This document shows, piece by piece, positions 1 to 10,242 of a stretch of 64,000 bases of DNA; within the stretch, counting starts at the first letter, position 1; the number at the start of each line of letters is the position of its first letter. Both the position numbers and the translations under genes were made by a program. Source of the stretch: Mytilus californianus (Eukaryota; Mollusca; Bivalvia; Mytilida; Mytilidae). The DNA lies in assembly GCF_021869535.1 (NCBI RefSeq), contig NW_026262690.1, positions 89,387,995 to 89,451,994 of the forward strand, read 5' to 3'. The notes below the pieces were generated by a model, which made no database searches, was not told the origin of the DNA, and was given only the letters and a program-made list of their open reading frames with translations.

Positions 1-1598
1 CATTTTACAACCTTACCCACCGGCATTGCCTATTGAAAAAAAGAATTGTGGACATACTACAAGGACATTTGTTGGAGTGATATTTTGTTCTTATATATCA
101 TGTATATCATAACTTTGTATTTACAAAATTTTACACGGTAGATGGCATCTTTGCCCTACTACTGTAAATTCCGTCAGCTTTAGTCACTCTGTATTGCAAT
201 TTCCTACTGGTTGCCTGTTTTCCAGTGGAAAATGGCAATATGTATCCCCACATCCCTTGGGAGGGTGGTTTTTAAATTCTATAATAAAAGGTTCAATGTT
301 AGGTCTGTTCTAATCCTTGTATCACTTCGAGTTCCTGAGACCTATATAGTTACATGCTGATTCATTTATCATGTTTATACTAATCTCGGGAACCCCAAGC
401 GAACTTAAGTTTGAAAAGGAATCATTTGAGCAAACTGGTGTACGTATGATACATTAAGTAAAGTGTTTAACAAGTAATTAGGTTGTACCAAGTATTTATT
501 TCTTGATTAGTTGATTTTAGATGCTAATCTTTTATTGCCCAGGCTTGAGTGTTGTTACATTGTTGATTGGTGCAGTAAGTAGTATTATATACGTTCCAAT
601 TGTAATTCAATTGGCAGTATATTCCGTTAAAGTATTTATCTTTAAAAATATAAATATATATATATATATATATATTATTGAGATGACTATAGTAATATAA
701 AAATAGTGAAATACAGGAACTCATAAATACTATATATATAAATGTTGTGGGTGTAAGACAAAACACCAGGACTAGTAGCGTGTGGAAAAAGAATTCTAAA
801 AGTTCTATAAATAATATGGACATTATTGGAATGACTATTTTATCATATACTTCAATGTATATGTTGTGGGTGTAAACCAAAACACCAGGACTAAAGAACA
901 CGTGGAGAAATGACTCTCAGTACTTAATGACATTCCTTGGAATGATGTCTGTGATATGAAAAAAAAATTAATATATATATATAGTATTCTCAGAAAGTGA
1001 CTGAACAATTGTGATTGGATAAAGTTACATATACTCTGAATGACAATATTCTTGCCTGGCAAAAATGCCTGGTGGTTCTTGATTGTGTATATATCACAGA
1101 CTTATGTAAAATCTTACTGCACCGAACTTCAATTTTTATAATGAATATGGATGATTGATTCAATTGAGTTAAGTTAAGTTATTGTTATTCCTTGGTTATT
1201 GTTGGAAAAAAAGGAGGTTCATCTTCTAAACTGGTAGTAATTGTTTCATCTGCATGGCTGACAAACCATCGATTTGTGGACAAATCCTTTTTCTATAAGG
1301 TTGGGAGGGGGGTAGTGTTACGCTCTGGTCATTGGCCTTATGTCATAATCATAAAACGTGTTTTTTTCATTTACTGGTTGTGGCCTCCGTTCCACACTTC
1401 TCCATGCAGATGTCCCCGGATACGCTTCGTACGGTAATTTTATGAGAGGAGTGGGTTACCTGAACTTAAATCTATTAAAAGATGCTTTTTAATCGATGTA
1501 TCATCTTCATTTACAGGTGCATTTGTCCAAATTCGTCTCTGTTCATTGCTACTTTCACTTTTCGGCGCCATTCTGTAAGTTGTGTATTTTCTTGTGTG

Positions 1599-1634
1599 TT
1601 ACGTCAATTGTGGACGGAGCCAAAAGTATAAATA
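1599..1634 (+). promoter_or_regulatory. Candidate U3 core promoter of the 5' LTR
   Basis: A CRE-like TTACGTCA (1599-1606) precedes TATAAATA (1627-1634), about 300 bases upstream of a poly(A) signal. The GC-box present in the 3' LTR copy is mutated here (GGACGG). Inferred from layout; no transcript evidence. Confidence 0.45.
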
Positions 1635-1927
1635 GCAAGTTTCCATGCACCGAGGAGGCTTTTCACCTCAATGCAGAATGTTCGCTGGTTATTAATTGTA
1701 AACACAATCATATTGCACCAAGCAAAATATTTTTTACGCTGGAATATGACACAAAATCATATAAGCTTCGGACAGAAATTGGTAAATGTCTACTCCAAAA
1801 CTTTATAAAAAGATTTTAATTCATTGATCGAAGACTACCCTACAACCCCGTCGTCTGCCGTATTGCTCCAAGCTGCGTAGTCGGTGTTTACATTTTGGCT
1901 AGCACCAAGTAGATTTGCTCGGTGCTG

Positions 1928-1949
1928 CACCAAGTGAAATCACTTGGTG
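1928..1949 (+). other. Perfect hairpin in the LTR R/U5 region
   Basis: CACCAAGTGA and its exact reverse complement are separated by two bases. The motif CACCAAG recurs singly around it (about 1717, 1902, 2045, 2094). It lies 18 bases upstream of AATAAA, so it may sit at the RNA end. The 3' LTR copy at 10511-10532 has one mismatch. Confidence 0.7.
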
Positions 1950-1966
1950 AAAAGGTATTTTTATTT

Positions 1967-1972
1967 AATAAA
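1967..1972 (+). terminator. Poly(A) signal AATAAA in LTR
   Basis: Canonical hexamer about 335 bases downstream of the LTR TATA box and about 355 bases before the LTR end, which fits the R/U5 boundary. The matching part is missing from the 3' LTR, which stops being similar at about 10535. Confidence 0.45.
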
Positions 1973-2329
1973 AAGCTTCTAAATATTTAATTATTAGTCT
2001 TTTATTCATCCTTATGAAATTATGAGGTGAAATTTATATAACCTGCACCAAGCAGGGTCCCAAATTATTTGCTGTGCACCAACTAGATTTCTTGCACCAA
2101 GTGCTAGTAGGAATCATTATTAAGTTTTTAGGGACAAATGCACCAATATTTATTATAAGATATATCTCTATTCATGTGTTTTATGAACTACTGTATTTGT
2201 TGTATTGCTTAAGCAGAAATAATAGAATTAATACAATTTATGAACTCCTATATGATGTTTATTATCATTTCCTTCACCAGAGGCCCAGATAAGTAACGAC
2301 GGGTATATCCTGACAAGAAAACGTTACAT

Positions 2330-2347
2330 TGGTGTCAGAAGTGGGAT
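2330..2347 (+). other. Primer binding site, tRNA-Leu type
   Basis: TGGTGTCAGAAGTGGGAT is complementary to the CCA-bearing 3' end of animal tRNA-Leu(CAA), as I recall that tRNA. It starts one base after the ..TTACA end of the LTR. This fixes the right edge of the 5' LTR and shows minus-strand priming from a tRNA. Confidence 0.75.
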
Positions 2348-2409
2348 ATTGAATTTTAAATTATAAAAAAAATTATCTGGTAAAGTTTGAAAAATAAAAT
2401 AATTTTAAA

Positions 2410-3420
2410 ATGGATGATTCTTTGCAGTCTGATATAATTCAATTTAATCCAACTGATAGATCATCAATTGCTAGTGATGATACAGTGGTGAATAATACAC
2501 ATGAAATGAGAACAAGTTCGCAGAATTCTTATGAGTCTATTCAAGCAGCCCATCAATCTAATGGTTCACCAGCTATTTCTCCTTCAGTAGGAGACATATT
2601 TGAATCACTCACAAATCAAAAAAGGGACACATTTCATATGGTGACACAAGAAAATGCAGCAAATCTTTCTATGATGGAAGACAGATTTCAAAATCAAATC
2701 ACACATTTGAAAATTTATTTGGAAGAACAAATATTTAATTTAAGAGAAGAATTTGATAAACAAAAGGGCAAATTTGATCAAATACAATCTGAAAAATAAG
2801 AAATTATTGTTCCAGAAGCTGAAATCATAAAAACACATGCAGTACAAGAACCTAAACCGCTCCAAAATACAACATGTATACCTTCAAATTCTGAAACAAG
2901 CAGCTATCAAAATTACAATAAAAGTCAAAATACCAGGGGTATACAATCTCATCCAAGTTATTATGCTGGTGTTACACAAAAACACAAAGTTAATATGAAA
3001 CCTCACCCCTATGATGGTACTGATGATATAGAAGAATATCTCAGTCAATTTCAAATTTCAGCTGAAGTTAATGGTTGGGACTATAATACAATGTCATTCT
3101 GTCTGGCTAGCAGTTTGAAAGGAGGCGCTAGAGCCATTTTCAATGAATTAAACGAGTTTAAAAGGCGAGATTTTGATAGCCTAGTTGATGCCCTTCATAA
3201 TAGATTTGGTTCAGTTCATAGGTCCGAGCTCAGCTACAGACTAGAGTGAGAAAAGATAATGAATCTCTATCTGCCCTCAGTCAAGATATTAAAAAAATGA
3301 CTCGCTGTGCTTATCCTGGTGCCCCTTCCTCTGTTACAAATATATTGGCTTTGGAACAATTTATAGATGCATTACATGACCCCGAAATGCGTCTAAGAAT
3401 AAATAATTCAAAGACATCTG
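2410..3420 (+). pseudogene. Gypsy gag polyprotein, broken
   Basis: Gag forms the retrotransposon particle and binds its RNA. The reading frame opens 62 bases after the primer site with ATG. An N-terminal Ser/Asn-rich part is followed by a coiled-coil-like stretch (about residues 85-129), then a capsid-like part at 2995-3249 with the retrotrans_gag pattern (KPHPYDGTDDIEEYLSQF, a conserved W, and LASSLKGGARAIF). A TAA at 2797 and a TGA at 3247 interrupt it; sequence after 3246 continues one frame over. Text then passes straight from the end of capsid (RINNSKTSEEG) to protease with no CCHC zinc knuckle, so the nucleocapsid has been deleted. Not functional as read. Confidence 0.75.
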
Positions 3421-3731
3421 AGGAAGGATTTTATTTAGACATGACTATATGCTGTAAACATATTTCTATGTTGGTCGATACGGGAGCAAGTGTTACAATA
3501 TTAAGTCAAAAAAATTTTAAAACTCTAAATCCTTCCTCAATGCCAGAAGTTACACCGGTAAAGATGAATATGATGACGGCAACTGGTGATATTTCACCAT
3601 TCATTGGTGAATTTGATGCATATTTAAGATTGGGGAAAAATTTGATTAAACATAAGGTTTTGATTGCAGATATACCGAGGGTATACTCGGTATGGATTTT
3701 CTTACAAAAAATGAATGTGATGATCTATTAA
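3421..3731 (+). pseudogene. Gypsy retropepsin (aspartic protease), broken
   Basis: The protease cleaves the Gag-Pol polyprotein. The catalytic motif LVDTGASVTILS is intact near 3472-3507, preceded by CCKHISM, with a hydrophobic flap-like and C-terminal part to about 3690. The frame is lost near 3680: the expected GMDF-type end continues in the frame that opens at 3692. The N-terminal side is fused directly to gag by the upstream deletion. Confidence 0.75.
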
Positions 3732-4933
3732 GTAAAAGCTGTTTTAGTTACAGAGGTCAGGAGTTGCCATGTTTTAAATATAAAAATGATGGGCAAGCTT
3801 CTTGTTGCAGAATTTCAATATATGAAAAAATTGTCTTACCCCCATCCAGTGAAACTATTGTTCCTGGTTTAGCTGTAGACCCAATAGTTAGAGGAAAAAC
3901 AGGGTTAGTGGAACCTGTTAAAAATGTTGTAGAAAAACATGGACTGTTAATAGCAAAAGCTGTTGTGCAACCAAATTGTGGTTTCATTCCCATTAAAATT
4001 TTAAATCTGTCTAATGTAGAACATGTTATTCAGAAAAATACTGTAGCTGCTATGTTGAAACCAGTTGAAACTGACATGATTGGGCCATGTCAGAATATAA
4101 ATGCAGTTGGAAGTACTGAAACAAATGCTGAAAATATCCCTATGCCTGATCATATCCAAACTGTATATGATAGTAATATAAATGAATTATCTGAAAATCA
4201 AAGAGTTCAATTTAAAGAACTTTTATTAAAATTTCAAGTCTCTTTCTCCAAGTCCGCGACATACATTGGTAGAACTGAGCTCATAGAGCATACTATTGAC
4301 ACAGGTCAAGCTCACCCAATTAAACAATGTCCTAGATGTGTCCCTCTTGCTAAGATACTAGAAGCTGAAGCTGAAATATCTAAAATGGCTGAACAAGGAA
4401 TAAATGAGCCTAGCACAAGCCCCTGGTGTTCCCCAGTAGTTATTTTGCGTAAGAAAGATGATTCTATTCGTTTCTGTATTGATTATCGTCTTTTAAATCA
4501 TCATACAGTTTTAGATTCCCATTTATTACCTCGCATAGATGATACCTTGGATGCTCTAGCGGGATCCTAATGGTATTCCACGCTAGATTTAAAGAGTGGA
4601 TATCATCAGGTATCCATTACTCCAGAAGACCGCCCCAAAACAGCCTTTTCATTTCCTGGTAGTGGACTTTGGCAGTTTACCGTTTTAGCTTTTGGACTTT
4701 GTAATGCCCCTGCTGTCTTTGAAAGACTTATGCTGAAAATTTTATCGGGATTAACCTGGAAAACATGTCTTGTCTATTTAGATGACATAATAGTGTTTTC
4801 CAAGACTTTTGAGGAACAGATTGAAAATTTAGCTGAAGTCCTTAACCGACTTGAACAACCTAATTTAAAATTAAACCCAAAGAAATGCAGATTTTTCCAG
4901 AAACGTGTCAAATTTTTGTGGCACAGTCAGTGA
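3692..4933 (+). pseudogene. Gypsy reverse transcriptase, one stop plus frameshifts
   Basis: RNA-dependent DNA polymerase of the pol polyprotein. RT fingers start about 4380 with SPWCSPVVILRKKD and FCIDYRLLN; TLDLKSGYHQV lies at about 4577 and the catalytic VYLDDIIVFS at about 4770-4800 (YxDD as YLDD). A TAA at 4568-4570 replaces the codon before the WYSTLDLKSGY block but the same frame stays open to 4931. Near 4915 a frameshift moves the thumb (SENVVATDPEKTKAV) into another frame, and another occurs near 5035. The order protease-RT-RNase H-integrase is diagnostic of Ty3/Gypsy. Confidence 0.85.
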
Positions 4934-5026
4934 GAATGTCGTTGCCACTGACCCAGAAAAGACAAAAGCAGTCTCAGAATGGCCAATTCCTAAAAATATA
5001 AAGGAAGTTAGGTCCTTTCTGGGCTT

Positions 5027-5812
5027 GTGTTCATATTATCGCAAGTTCATCTCTATATTGCCCGACCGCTCCATAAATTAACTGAAAAAAATCAGTCTTT
5101 TATATGGACAAGTGAATGTCAAGAAGCTTTCCGTATATTAAAGAAAGATCTGACAAATACCCCAATTTTAGCTTACCCCAGTAATAAAGACTCGTTTGTT
5201 TTAGACACAGATGCGAGCAATACATGCATGGGGGCAGTTTTATCTCAAGTCCAAAATGGAACTGAGAAAGTTGTAGCATACTACAGCAAAGCTTTTAGTA
5301 GAACAGAGAGAAAGTATTGTGTCACACGCAGAGAACTTTTAGCTGTTGTGTCTTCAATAAAACAATCCCATCATTATCTATATGGGAGACATTTTCTAGT
5401 TCGCAGTGATCATAGCGCTTTAAGATGGCTTCTAAATTTTAAGAACCCAGAGGGTCAAATTGCAAGATGGTTTGAAATTCTTGCTGCTTATGATTTTAAA
5501 ATTGAGCACCGGGCTGGTCGCTCACATGCAAATGCTGATGCCATGTCAAGGAGGCCTTGCCATGATGAAAATTGTAGTCATTGTAACAGAGCTGAAGAAA
5601 AATTTAAGCCAGAAGCTGAAAGTTTAGATGAAGTTGTACCCAATACTGTAGAGGTGCACAGTGTTTCCTTGCTTGACCCCAATACTAATGATATGATGAC
5701 TTCAGAAAATATTGCTGTCTATGTAACTACCAGATCGGGGAAAGCAGTAGATAAATCCCCCTCCTGGAATAGCGATAAAGCTGTGGAGTTGGGAAATTAC
5801 CAATTAAACTAA
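5027..5812 (+). pseudogene. Gypsy connection domain, RNase H and start of integrase linker
   Basis: RNase H removes the RNA template after reverse transcription. FVLDTDASNTCMGAVLSQ (first Asp), RRELLAV (Glu) and RSDHSAL (Asp) are in one frame and NADAMSR closes the domain, so the Ty3/Gypsy RNase H looks complete from about 5195 to 5555. The conserved GAVLSQ..YYSKAFSRTERKYCVTRRELLA layout is typical of the family. Downstream is an acidic linker that ends at a TAA (5810), after which remnants of the HHCC zinc finger (WCRHCDICV) occur in other frames at about 5826-5860. Confidence 0.85.
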
Positions 5813-6589
5813 GGGATGATGTGGCTAATTGGTGCCGGCATTGTGATATTTGTGTCTCTTACATTGTAACAGGGTCAAAATAAAAAGCCTCATGCTCCAC
5901 TCCAACAGTATAACGTTGGGGCTCCCTAAGAGCGAGTAGCAGTTGATATTTTAGGCCCTTTACCCAGAACATATAAGGGAAATCGATATTTAATGGTTGT
6001 TGGAGATTATTTCTCAAAATGGGCTGACGCAATACCCATAAGGGATCTGTTGCAAATAAACTAGTGGAGAGAGTAATAACGATTTTTGGAATACCTATGG
6101 ATATTTTTACTCATGATGGCATATAGAGCTTCTGCCCACGAAACCACTAAGGTTTCCCCGTATGAAATGATGTTTGGCCGCAGTATAAATTTACCAATTG
6201 ATCTTACAATTGGACACCCTGATTCAAATTTTATTAAACCAGAATATAGTACTGAATATGTTTATGAACTGTCTACAAAATTAGACAAAATTCATGAATT
6301 TGCACGGAAACATATTGCTGCTGGTAGCAATAATATGAAACGTTTGTATGACAGAAGTACAAATTTTCATGAATATAAAGCTGGTGACACTGTATGGTTA
6401 TACAACCCTGTTCGCAGTAAAGGGTTAAATCCTAAATTACAAAGACCTTGGCAAGGACCTTTCTCGGTGTTAGAAAAAATAAATGCTGTTATTTACAGAA
6501 TAAGAAAAAGCCCACGGTCAAAGCCTAAGATAGTGCACCAAGACCGATTAAAATTATATGTTGGTGAATCATTACCTTTCAATGGGTAA
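5813..6589 (+). pseudogene. Gypsy integrase, catalytic core deleted
   Basis: Integrase joins element cDNA to the host chromosome. Left part (about 5930-6050) has the start of the rve core (VAVDILGPLP, then YLMVVGDYFSKWADA). It then jumps near 6065-6120 to MAYRASAHETTKVSPYEMMFG, which is the far end of the core, so the middle with the other acidic residues is missing. The C-terminal part from 6086 is open to 6589: a helical segment, a GPY/F-like stretch (RPWQGPFSVLEK) and KIVHQDRLK. Catalytically dead by deletion. Confidence 0.8.
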
Positions 6590-6675
6590 CTAATTAAATT
6601 AAATATAAAGTTATAGTTCTATAAAGGAACATATATATACTAGTATATGAAATAAAAAAAAAATTTTTTTAAATT

Positions 6676-7290
6676 ATGCTGGATGAGATTGCATTTCTCT
6701 TAACCTTTTATCTTATATATCAGGTTGTTAATATTTTATATAATGCTGGTTTTAATACAATAAAACAAACTTGTGTTCTTACAAACACTTTTTTTATGCA
6801 GAATACGCTATACAGATGTGGTCTGTGTTTAAATCATGATTTTGACGTTCATGTCGAACGGCACATGGACGAACAACATTCCAACTTTCGTAACATGTGC
6901 CCCGATTGCAAAAGAATCTTCCTTAGAAGGGACAGCAAACACAAAAATTGCAAAAAGGGGGAAACCGGTGGAAAAGACTTAAAATATGTTAGTAGGGAAA
7001 ACTTTCTTTTCGGGGAAGCAGAGCAACAAAAATTAAAGAAGTTCAAAAGAGAAAGCAGGCAAATGATTATAGAAATTCACCCTTTACAAAATGAAAATAA
7101 GGAAAATAATGTTAAAGTAAATGTACAAAAATCACCAAGTGGGGAACAGAAGTCAGAGGAAAACAATAAACATGATAAAAGTATTCATGAGAAAAAGATA
7201 ATAAATAAAGATCAACAAAGGAAAGAAAAGCCAAAAGAGAAATGTGAAAATGTGGCACCATTAGAAAACAAAAATGATAAAGCATATTAA
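6676..7290 (+). CDS. Accessory ORF after integrase: Cys/His fingers and a charged tail
   Basis: Open from ATG, 87 bases after the integrase stop, 204 codons. I do not recognise a named family. The first 40 residues are hydrophobic (LLTFYLIYQVVNILYNAGF). Residues 48-70 form CGLC..H..H, a CxxC-Hx4H finger, followed by CPDCKRIF and a later HKNC, so a second Cys/His knuckle is likely. From about residue 90 to the end the protein is Lys/Glu/Asn-rich with no fold visible. The stop is 16 bases before the next ORF, which lies in another frame and carries a BTB domain; the two may be one broken protein. Same strand and position as the zinc-finger ORF of the second Gypsy element (58296-59445). Could bind nucleic acid; that is inference. 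Confidence 0.55.
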   Translation: MLDEIAFLLTFYLIYQVVNILYNAGFNTIKQTCVLTNTFFMQNTLYRCGLCLNHDFDVHVERHMDEQHSNFRNMCPDCKRIFLRRDSKHKNCKKGETGGKDLKYVSRENFLFGEAEQQKLKKFKRESRQMIIEIHPLQNENKENNVKVNVQKSPSGEQKSEENNKHDKSIHEKKIINKDQQRKEKPKEKCENVAPLENKNDKAY

Positions 7291-7306
7291 CCAAAAGAAA
7301 AAGTAA

Positions 7307-8140
7307 ATGAAACGAAAAGAAAGCATTCTTTGTCCCCCACCATGTCTCTCACAAGCTCAACCACCCCATAACAGAAAGATAATTATAAAACCTGTAGAGA
7401 AAGTGATGCCACCGCCCCCTCAGGTATATGCCCCAACGTTAGTGCCACCTGTTATACCGTTATTCAGTGAAGAAGCACCAAGCACAGTTTGTCTGGATAA
7501 ACTTAATATTTACATTGCTGAACCAGTATAAGAGAGTACCAATGATGTACCAATTGTATGTAATGATTATGAATATATAATTCCTCCACCTGAGATATGT
7601 ACAACACCATCAGTGTGTAGCTTCCAATATACTTTTGAACCGAAACAGTTTGATGTGTTATCACTATTAGCTCCAGATGAATATAGCCCTGAATTTAATG
7701 CACCGAGTGTGAATGCACTATGTGTCGACGCCAGTTATATCCCGACCCCGAAAAATACATTACAACTAAAAGCTATGGCTGACTGCCAGAAATCAAGAAT
7801 TATTTTAAATGTGGGAGGAAGTCGTTTCGAAACTTGTGTTCCTACCCTCAAGCAGGACCCATCAGCCATATTATCATATATGATACTGAAGGACTCGCCC
7901 TTAAAACCTTACAAAGAAGACAATGTTTACACTTACGTTTTGGATAGAGACCCCCGTCATTTCGTTCATATACTAAACTATCTCCGATCAGAGTGCAGCA
8001 TGGACTTACCAATTTTTCCAAGAACCGTTATTGCTCTTCGTGAACTCCAGAGAGAGTGTACATTTTACAACCTTACCCACCTGCATTGCCTATTGAAAAA
8101 AAGAATTGTGGACATACTACAAGGACATTTGTTGGAGTGA
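7307..8140 (+). pseudogene. T1-type BTB (KCTD-like) ORF inside the retroelement
   Basis: One frame, broken once by TAA at 7529-7531. The first part is Pro-rich (PPPPQVYAPTLVPPVIP). The second part is a T1/BTB tetramerisation domain as in KCTD proteins and Kv channel N-termini: RIILNVGGSRFET at about residue 165, then LDRDPRHFVHILNYLRS, LPIFPRTVIALRELQREC and FYNL. No channel segments follow, so it is not a potassium channel. T1 BTB domains assemble as 4-5mers and often bind cullin 3. It lies between integrase and the 3' LTR on the element's strand and its last 80 bases are repeated at 1-80, so it belongs to the repeated unit. Whether it was captured from the host or is an old neighbour trapped in a duplication is not settled. 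Confidence 0.7.
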
Positions 8141-8552
8141 CATTTTGTTCTTATATATCATGTATATCATAACTTTGTATTTACAAAATTTTACACGGTA
8201 GATGGCATACTTGGCCTACTACTGTAAATTCCGTCAGCTTTAGTCACTCTGTATTGCAATTTCCTACTGGTTGCCTGTTTTCCAGTGGAAATTGGCAATA
8301 TGTATCCCCACATCCCTTGGGAGGGTGGTTTTTAAATTATACTAGAATACACCCGCGAAATCGCGGGCAGTAGAGCGTAATTGAAAGTATGTAAACTGTT
8401 GTAGGATGAAATTTTGTAAAAGATTTATGACTGGAGAATTTCAGGAAAGGTATCAAAAGTCATCGGTACTTGGGGACAGGACAATTTTTTTTAAACATCC
8501 CCCTTTTTCCAAAGTCCGTTAATTTTTGTTTTCTGTTTTTCTGTATACTATA

Positions 8553-8782
8553 AACATACATATACTTTAAATAAAGTGTATTTGCTATTTACTATCAATT
8601 CCAAGTTTACTATCCACGGCGGTCACTGATATATTATATAGACTAAGAGACTATCCACGGCGGTCACTGATATATTATATAGAGACTCTCTATATAATAT
8701 GTCAATGACCGCCGTGGATAGTAAACTTGGAATTGATAGTAGATAGCAAATACTTTATTTATAGTATAATTATGTATGATCA
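8553..8782. repeat. Long palindrome (fold-back element) in the 3' LTR
   Basis: Arms of about 80 bases (8553-8640 and 8690-8782) are near-perfect reverse complements, including ACTATCCACGGCGGTCA and its complement. The inner 36 bases of the left arm are duplicated at 8651-8687, making the centre asymmetric. Absent from the 5' LTR, so it was inserted later. Probably a MITE. Confidence 0.8.
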
Positions 8783-8785
8783 CAT

Positions 8786-8925
8786 AGGCGGATCCAGGGG
8801 GGGCCTTGGGGGGCCCGGCCCCCCCCCCCCCCCCCCCCTCTTTTGTGGGAAAAATTTGGTTGATTATATAGGGAATCACTGAAGCATGACTGGAGCGGGG
8901 CCCCCCTTAGGTCAGTCAGTAAGTA
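8786..8925 (+). mobile_element. Fragment of the GGCGGATCCAGGGG repeat with a 20-base C run
   Basis: Begins AGGCGGATCCAGGGG, then a C20 tract (8819-8838), then TGGGAAAAATTTGGTTGATT and GGAGCGGGGCCCCCC. I recall this as an abundant bivalve element whose intact copies end in the complement GGATCCGCC; that end is not present here. Part of the insertion that distinguishes the two LTRs. Confidence 0.5.
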
Positions 8926-9138
8926 AGTCAAGTAATTAGGTTGCTTGTTTTGTATTGAATGATATTTTCTTATGGTTGATTTGTACCAAGTATTTATTTC
9001 TTGATAAGTTGATTTTAGATGCTGATCTTTTATTGCCCAGGCTTGAGTGTTGTTGCATTGTTGATTGGTGCAGTAAGTAGTATTATATACGTTCCAATTG
9101 TAATTCAATTGGCAGTATATTCCGTTGAAGTATTTATC

Positions 9139-9143
<5 letters not shown>

Positions 9144-9182
<39 letters not shown>
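9144..9182. repeat. (TA)n microsatellite
   Basis: An A run followed by about 17 TA units. Much shorter in the 5' LTR copy (about 656-674), so it has expanded since the LTRs separated. Other TA runs: 9567-9592 and 14342-14372. Confidence 0.9.
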
Positions 9183-9186
<4 letters not shown>

Positions 9187-10206
9187 TTTGTAGTGTACTG
9201 TATCATATTTATATGATCCATCGCCCCGTAAGATTTATTGTTGGCTATTATTCATTTTATATTTATATATATATATTATTGAGATGACTATAGTAATATG
9301 TTGATAGTGAAATACAGGAACTCGTAAATACTATATATATATATATAAATGTTGTGGGTGTAAGACAAAACACCAGGACTAGTAGCGTGTGGAAAAAGAA
9401 CTCTAAAAGTTCTATAAATAATATGGACATTATTGGAATGACTATTTTATCATATACTTCAATGTATATGTTGTGGGTGTAAACCAAAACACCAGGACTA
9501 AAGAACACGTGGAGAAATGACTCTCAGTACTTAATGACATTCCTTGGAATGATGTCTGAGATATAAAAATATATATATATATATATATATATAGTATTCT
9601 CAGAAAGTGACTGAACAATTGTGATTGAATAAAGTTACATATACTCTGAATGACAATATTCTTGCCTGGCAAAAATGCCTGGTGGTTCTTGATTGTGTGT
9701 ATATCACAGACTTATGTAAAATCTTACTGCACCGAACTTCAATTTTTGTAATGAATATGGATGATTGATTGAATTGAGTTTAGTTAAGTTATTGTTATTC
9801 CTTCGTTATTTTTGGAAAAAAAGAGGTTCATCTTCTAAACTGGTATTAATTGTTTCATCTGCATGGCTGAAAAACCATCGATTTGTGGACAAATCCTTTT
9901 TCTATAAGGTTGGGAGGGGGTAGTGTTACGCTCTGGTCATTGGCCTCATGTCATAAACTTAAAACGTGTTTTTTTCATTTACTAGTTGTGGCCTCGGTTC
10001 CACACTTCTCCTTGCAGATGTCCCCGGATACGCTTCGTACGGTATTTTTATGAAAGGAGTGGGTTGCCTGAACTTAAATCTATTAAAAGATGCCATTTAA
10101 TCGATGTATCATCTTCATTTACGGGCGCATTTGTCCAAATTCGTCTCTGTTCATTGCTACTTTCACTTTTCAACGCCATTCTGTAAGTTGTGTATTTTCT
10201 TGTGTA

Positions 10207-10242
10207 TTACGTCATTTGTGGGCGGAGCCAAAAGTATAAAAA
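10207..10242 (+). promoter_or_regulatory. Candidate U3 core promoter of the 3' LTR
   Basis: TTACGTCA (CRE/ATF-like, 10207-10214), GGGCGG (Sp1-like, 10220-10225) and TATAAAAA (10235-10242) lie within 36 bases. This copy keeps the GC-box that the 5' LTR has lost. It would drive transcription into 10.3 kb and beyond. Confidence 0.5.

Larger units (their letters stand above)
1..2328 (+). repeat. 5' LTR of a Gypsy-like retroelement, cut by the window edge
   Basis: This stretch is repeated almost base for base at 8061-10535 (4 mismatches in the 140 bases starting at 101 and 8161). It ends in ..GTTACA one base before a tRNA-Leu primer binding site, as an LTR should. It has the expected internal order: CRE-like site and TATA (1599-1634), hairpin (1928), poly(A) signal (1967), then about 350 bases of U5. 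Homology is already present at base 1, so the left end lies outside the window and the LTR is at least 2.3 kb, unusually long. Bases 1-100 match the 3' end of the BTB ORF at 8061-8140, so either that ORF runs into the LTR or an older tandem copy lies upstream. Bases 276-480 differ from the 3' copy, which carries an insertion there. Confidence 0.75.

Noticed and set aside
524..1062. Minus-strand ORFs in the LTR (and their copies at 9263-9672)
   Set aside because: They run through TA repeats, differ between LTR copies by length changes, and lie opposite the element's strand; chance frames.
7307..8140. Voltage-gated potassium channel gene
   Set aside because: Only the T1/BTB domain is present; no S1-S6 segments or pore signature follow before the stop and LTR.
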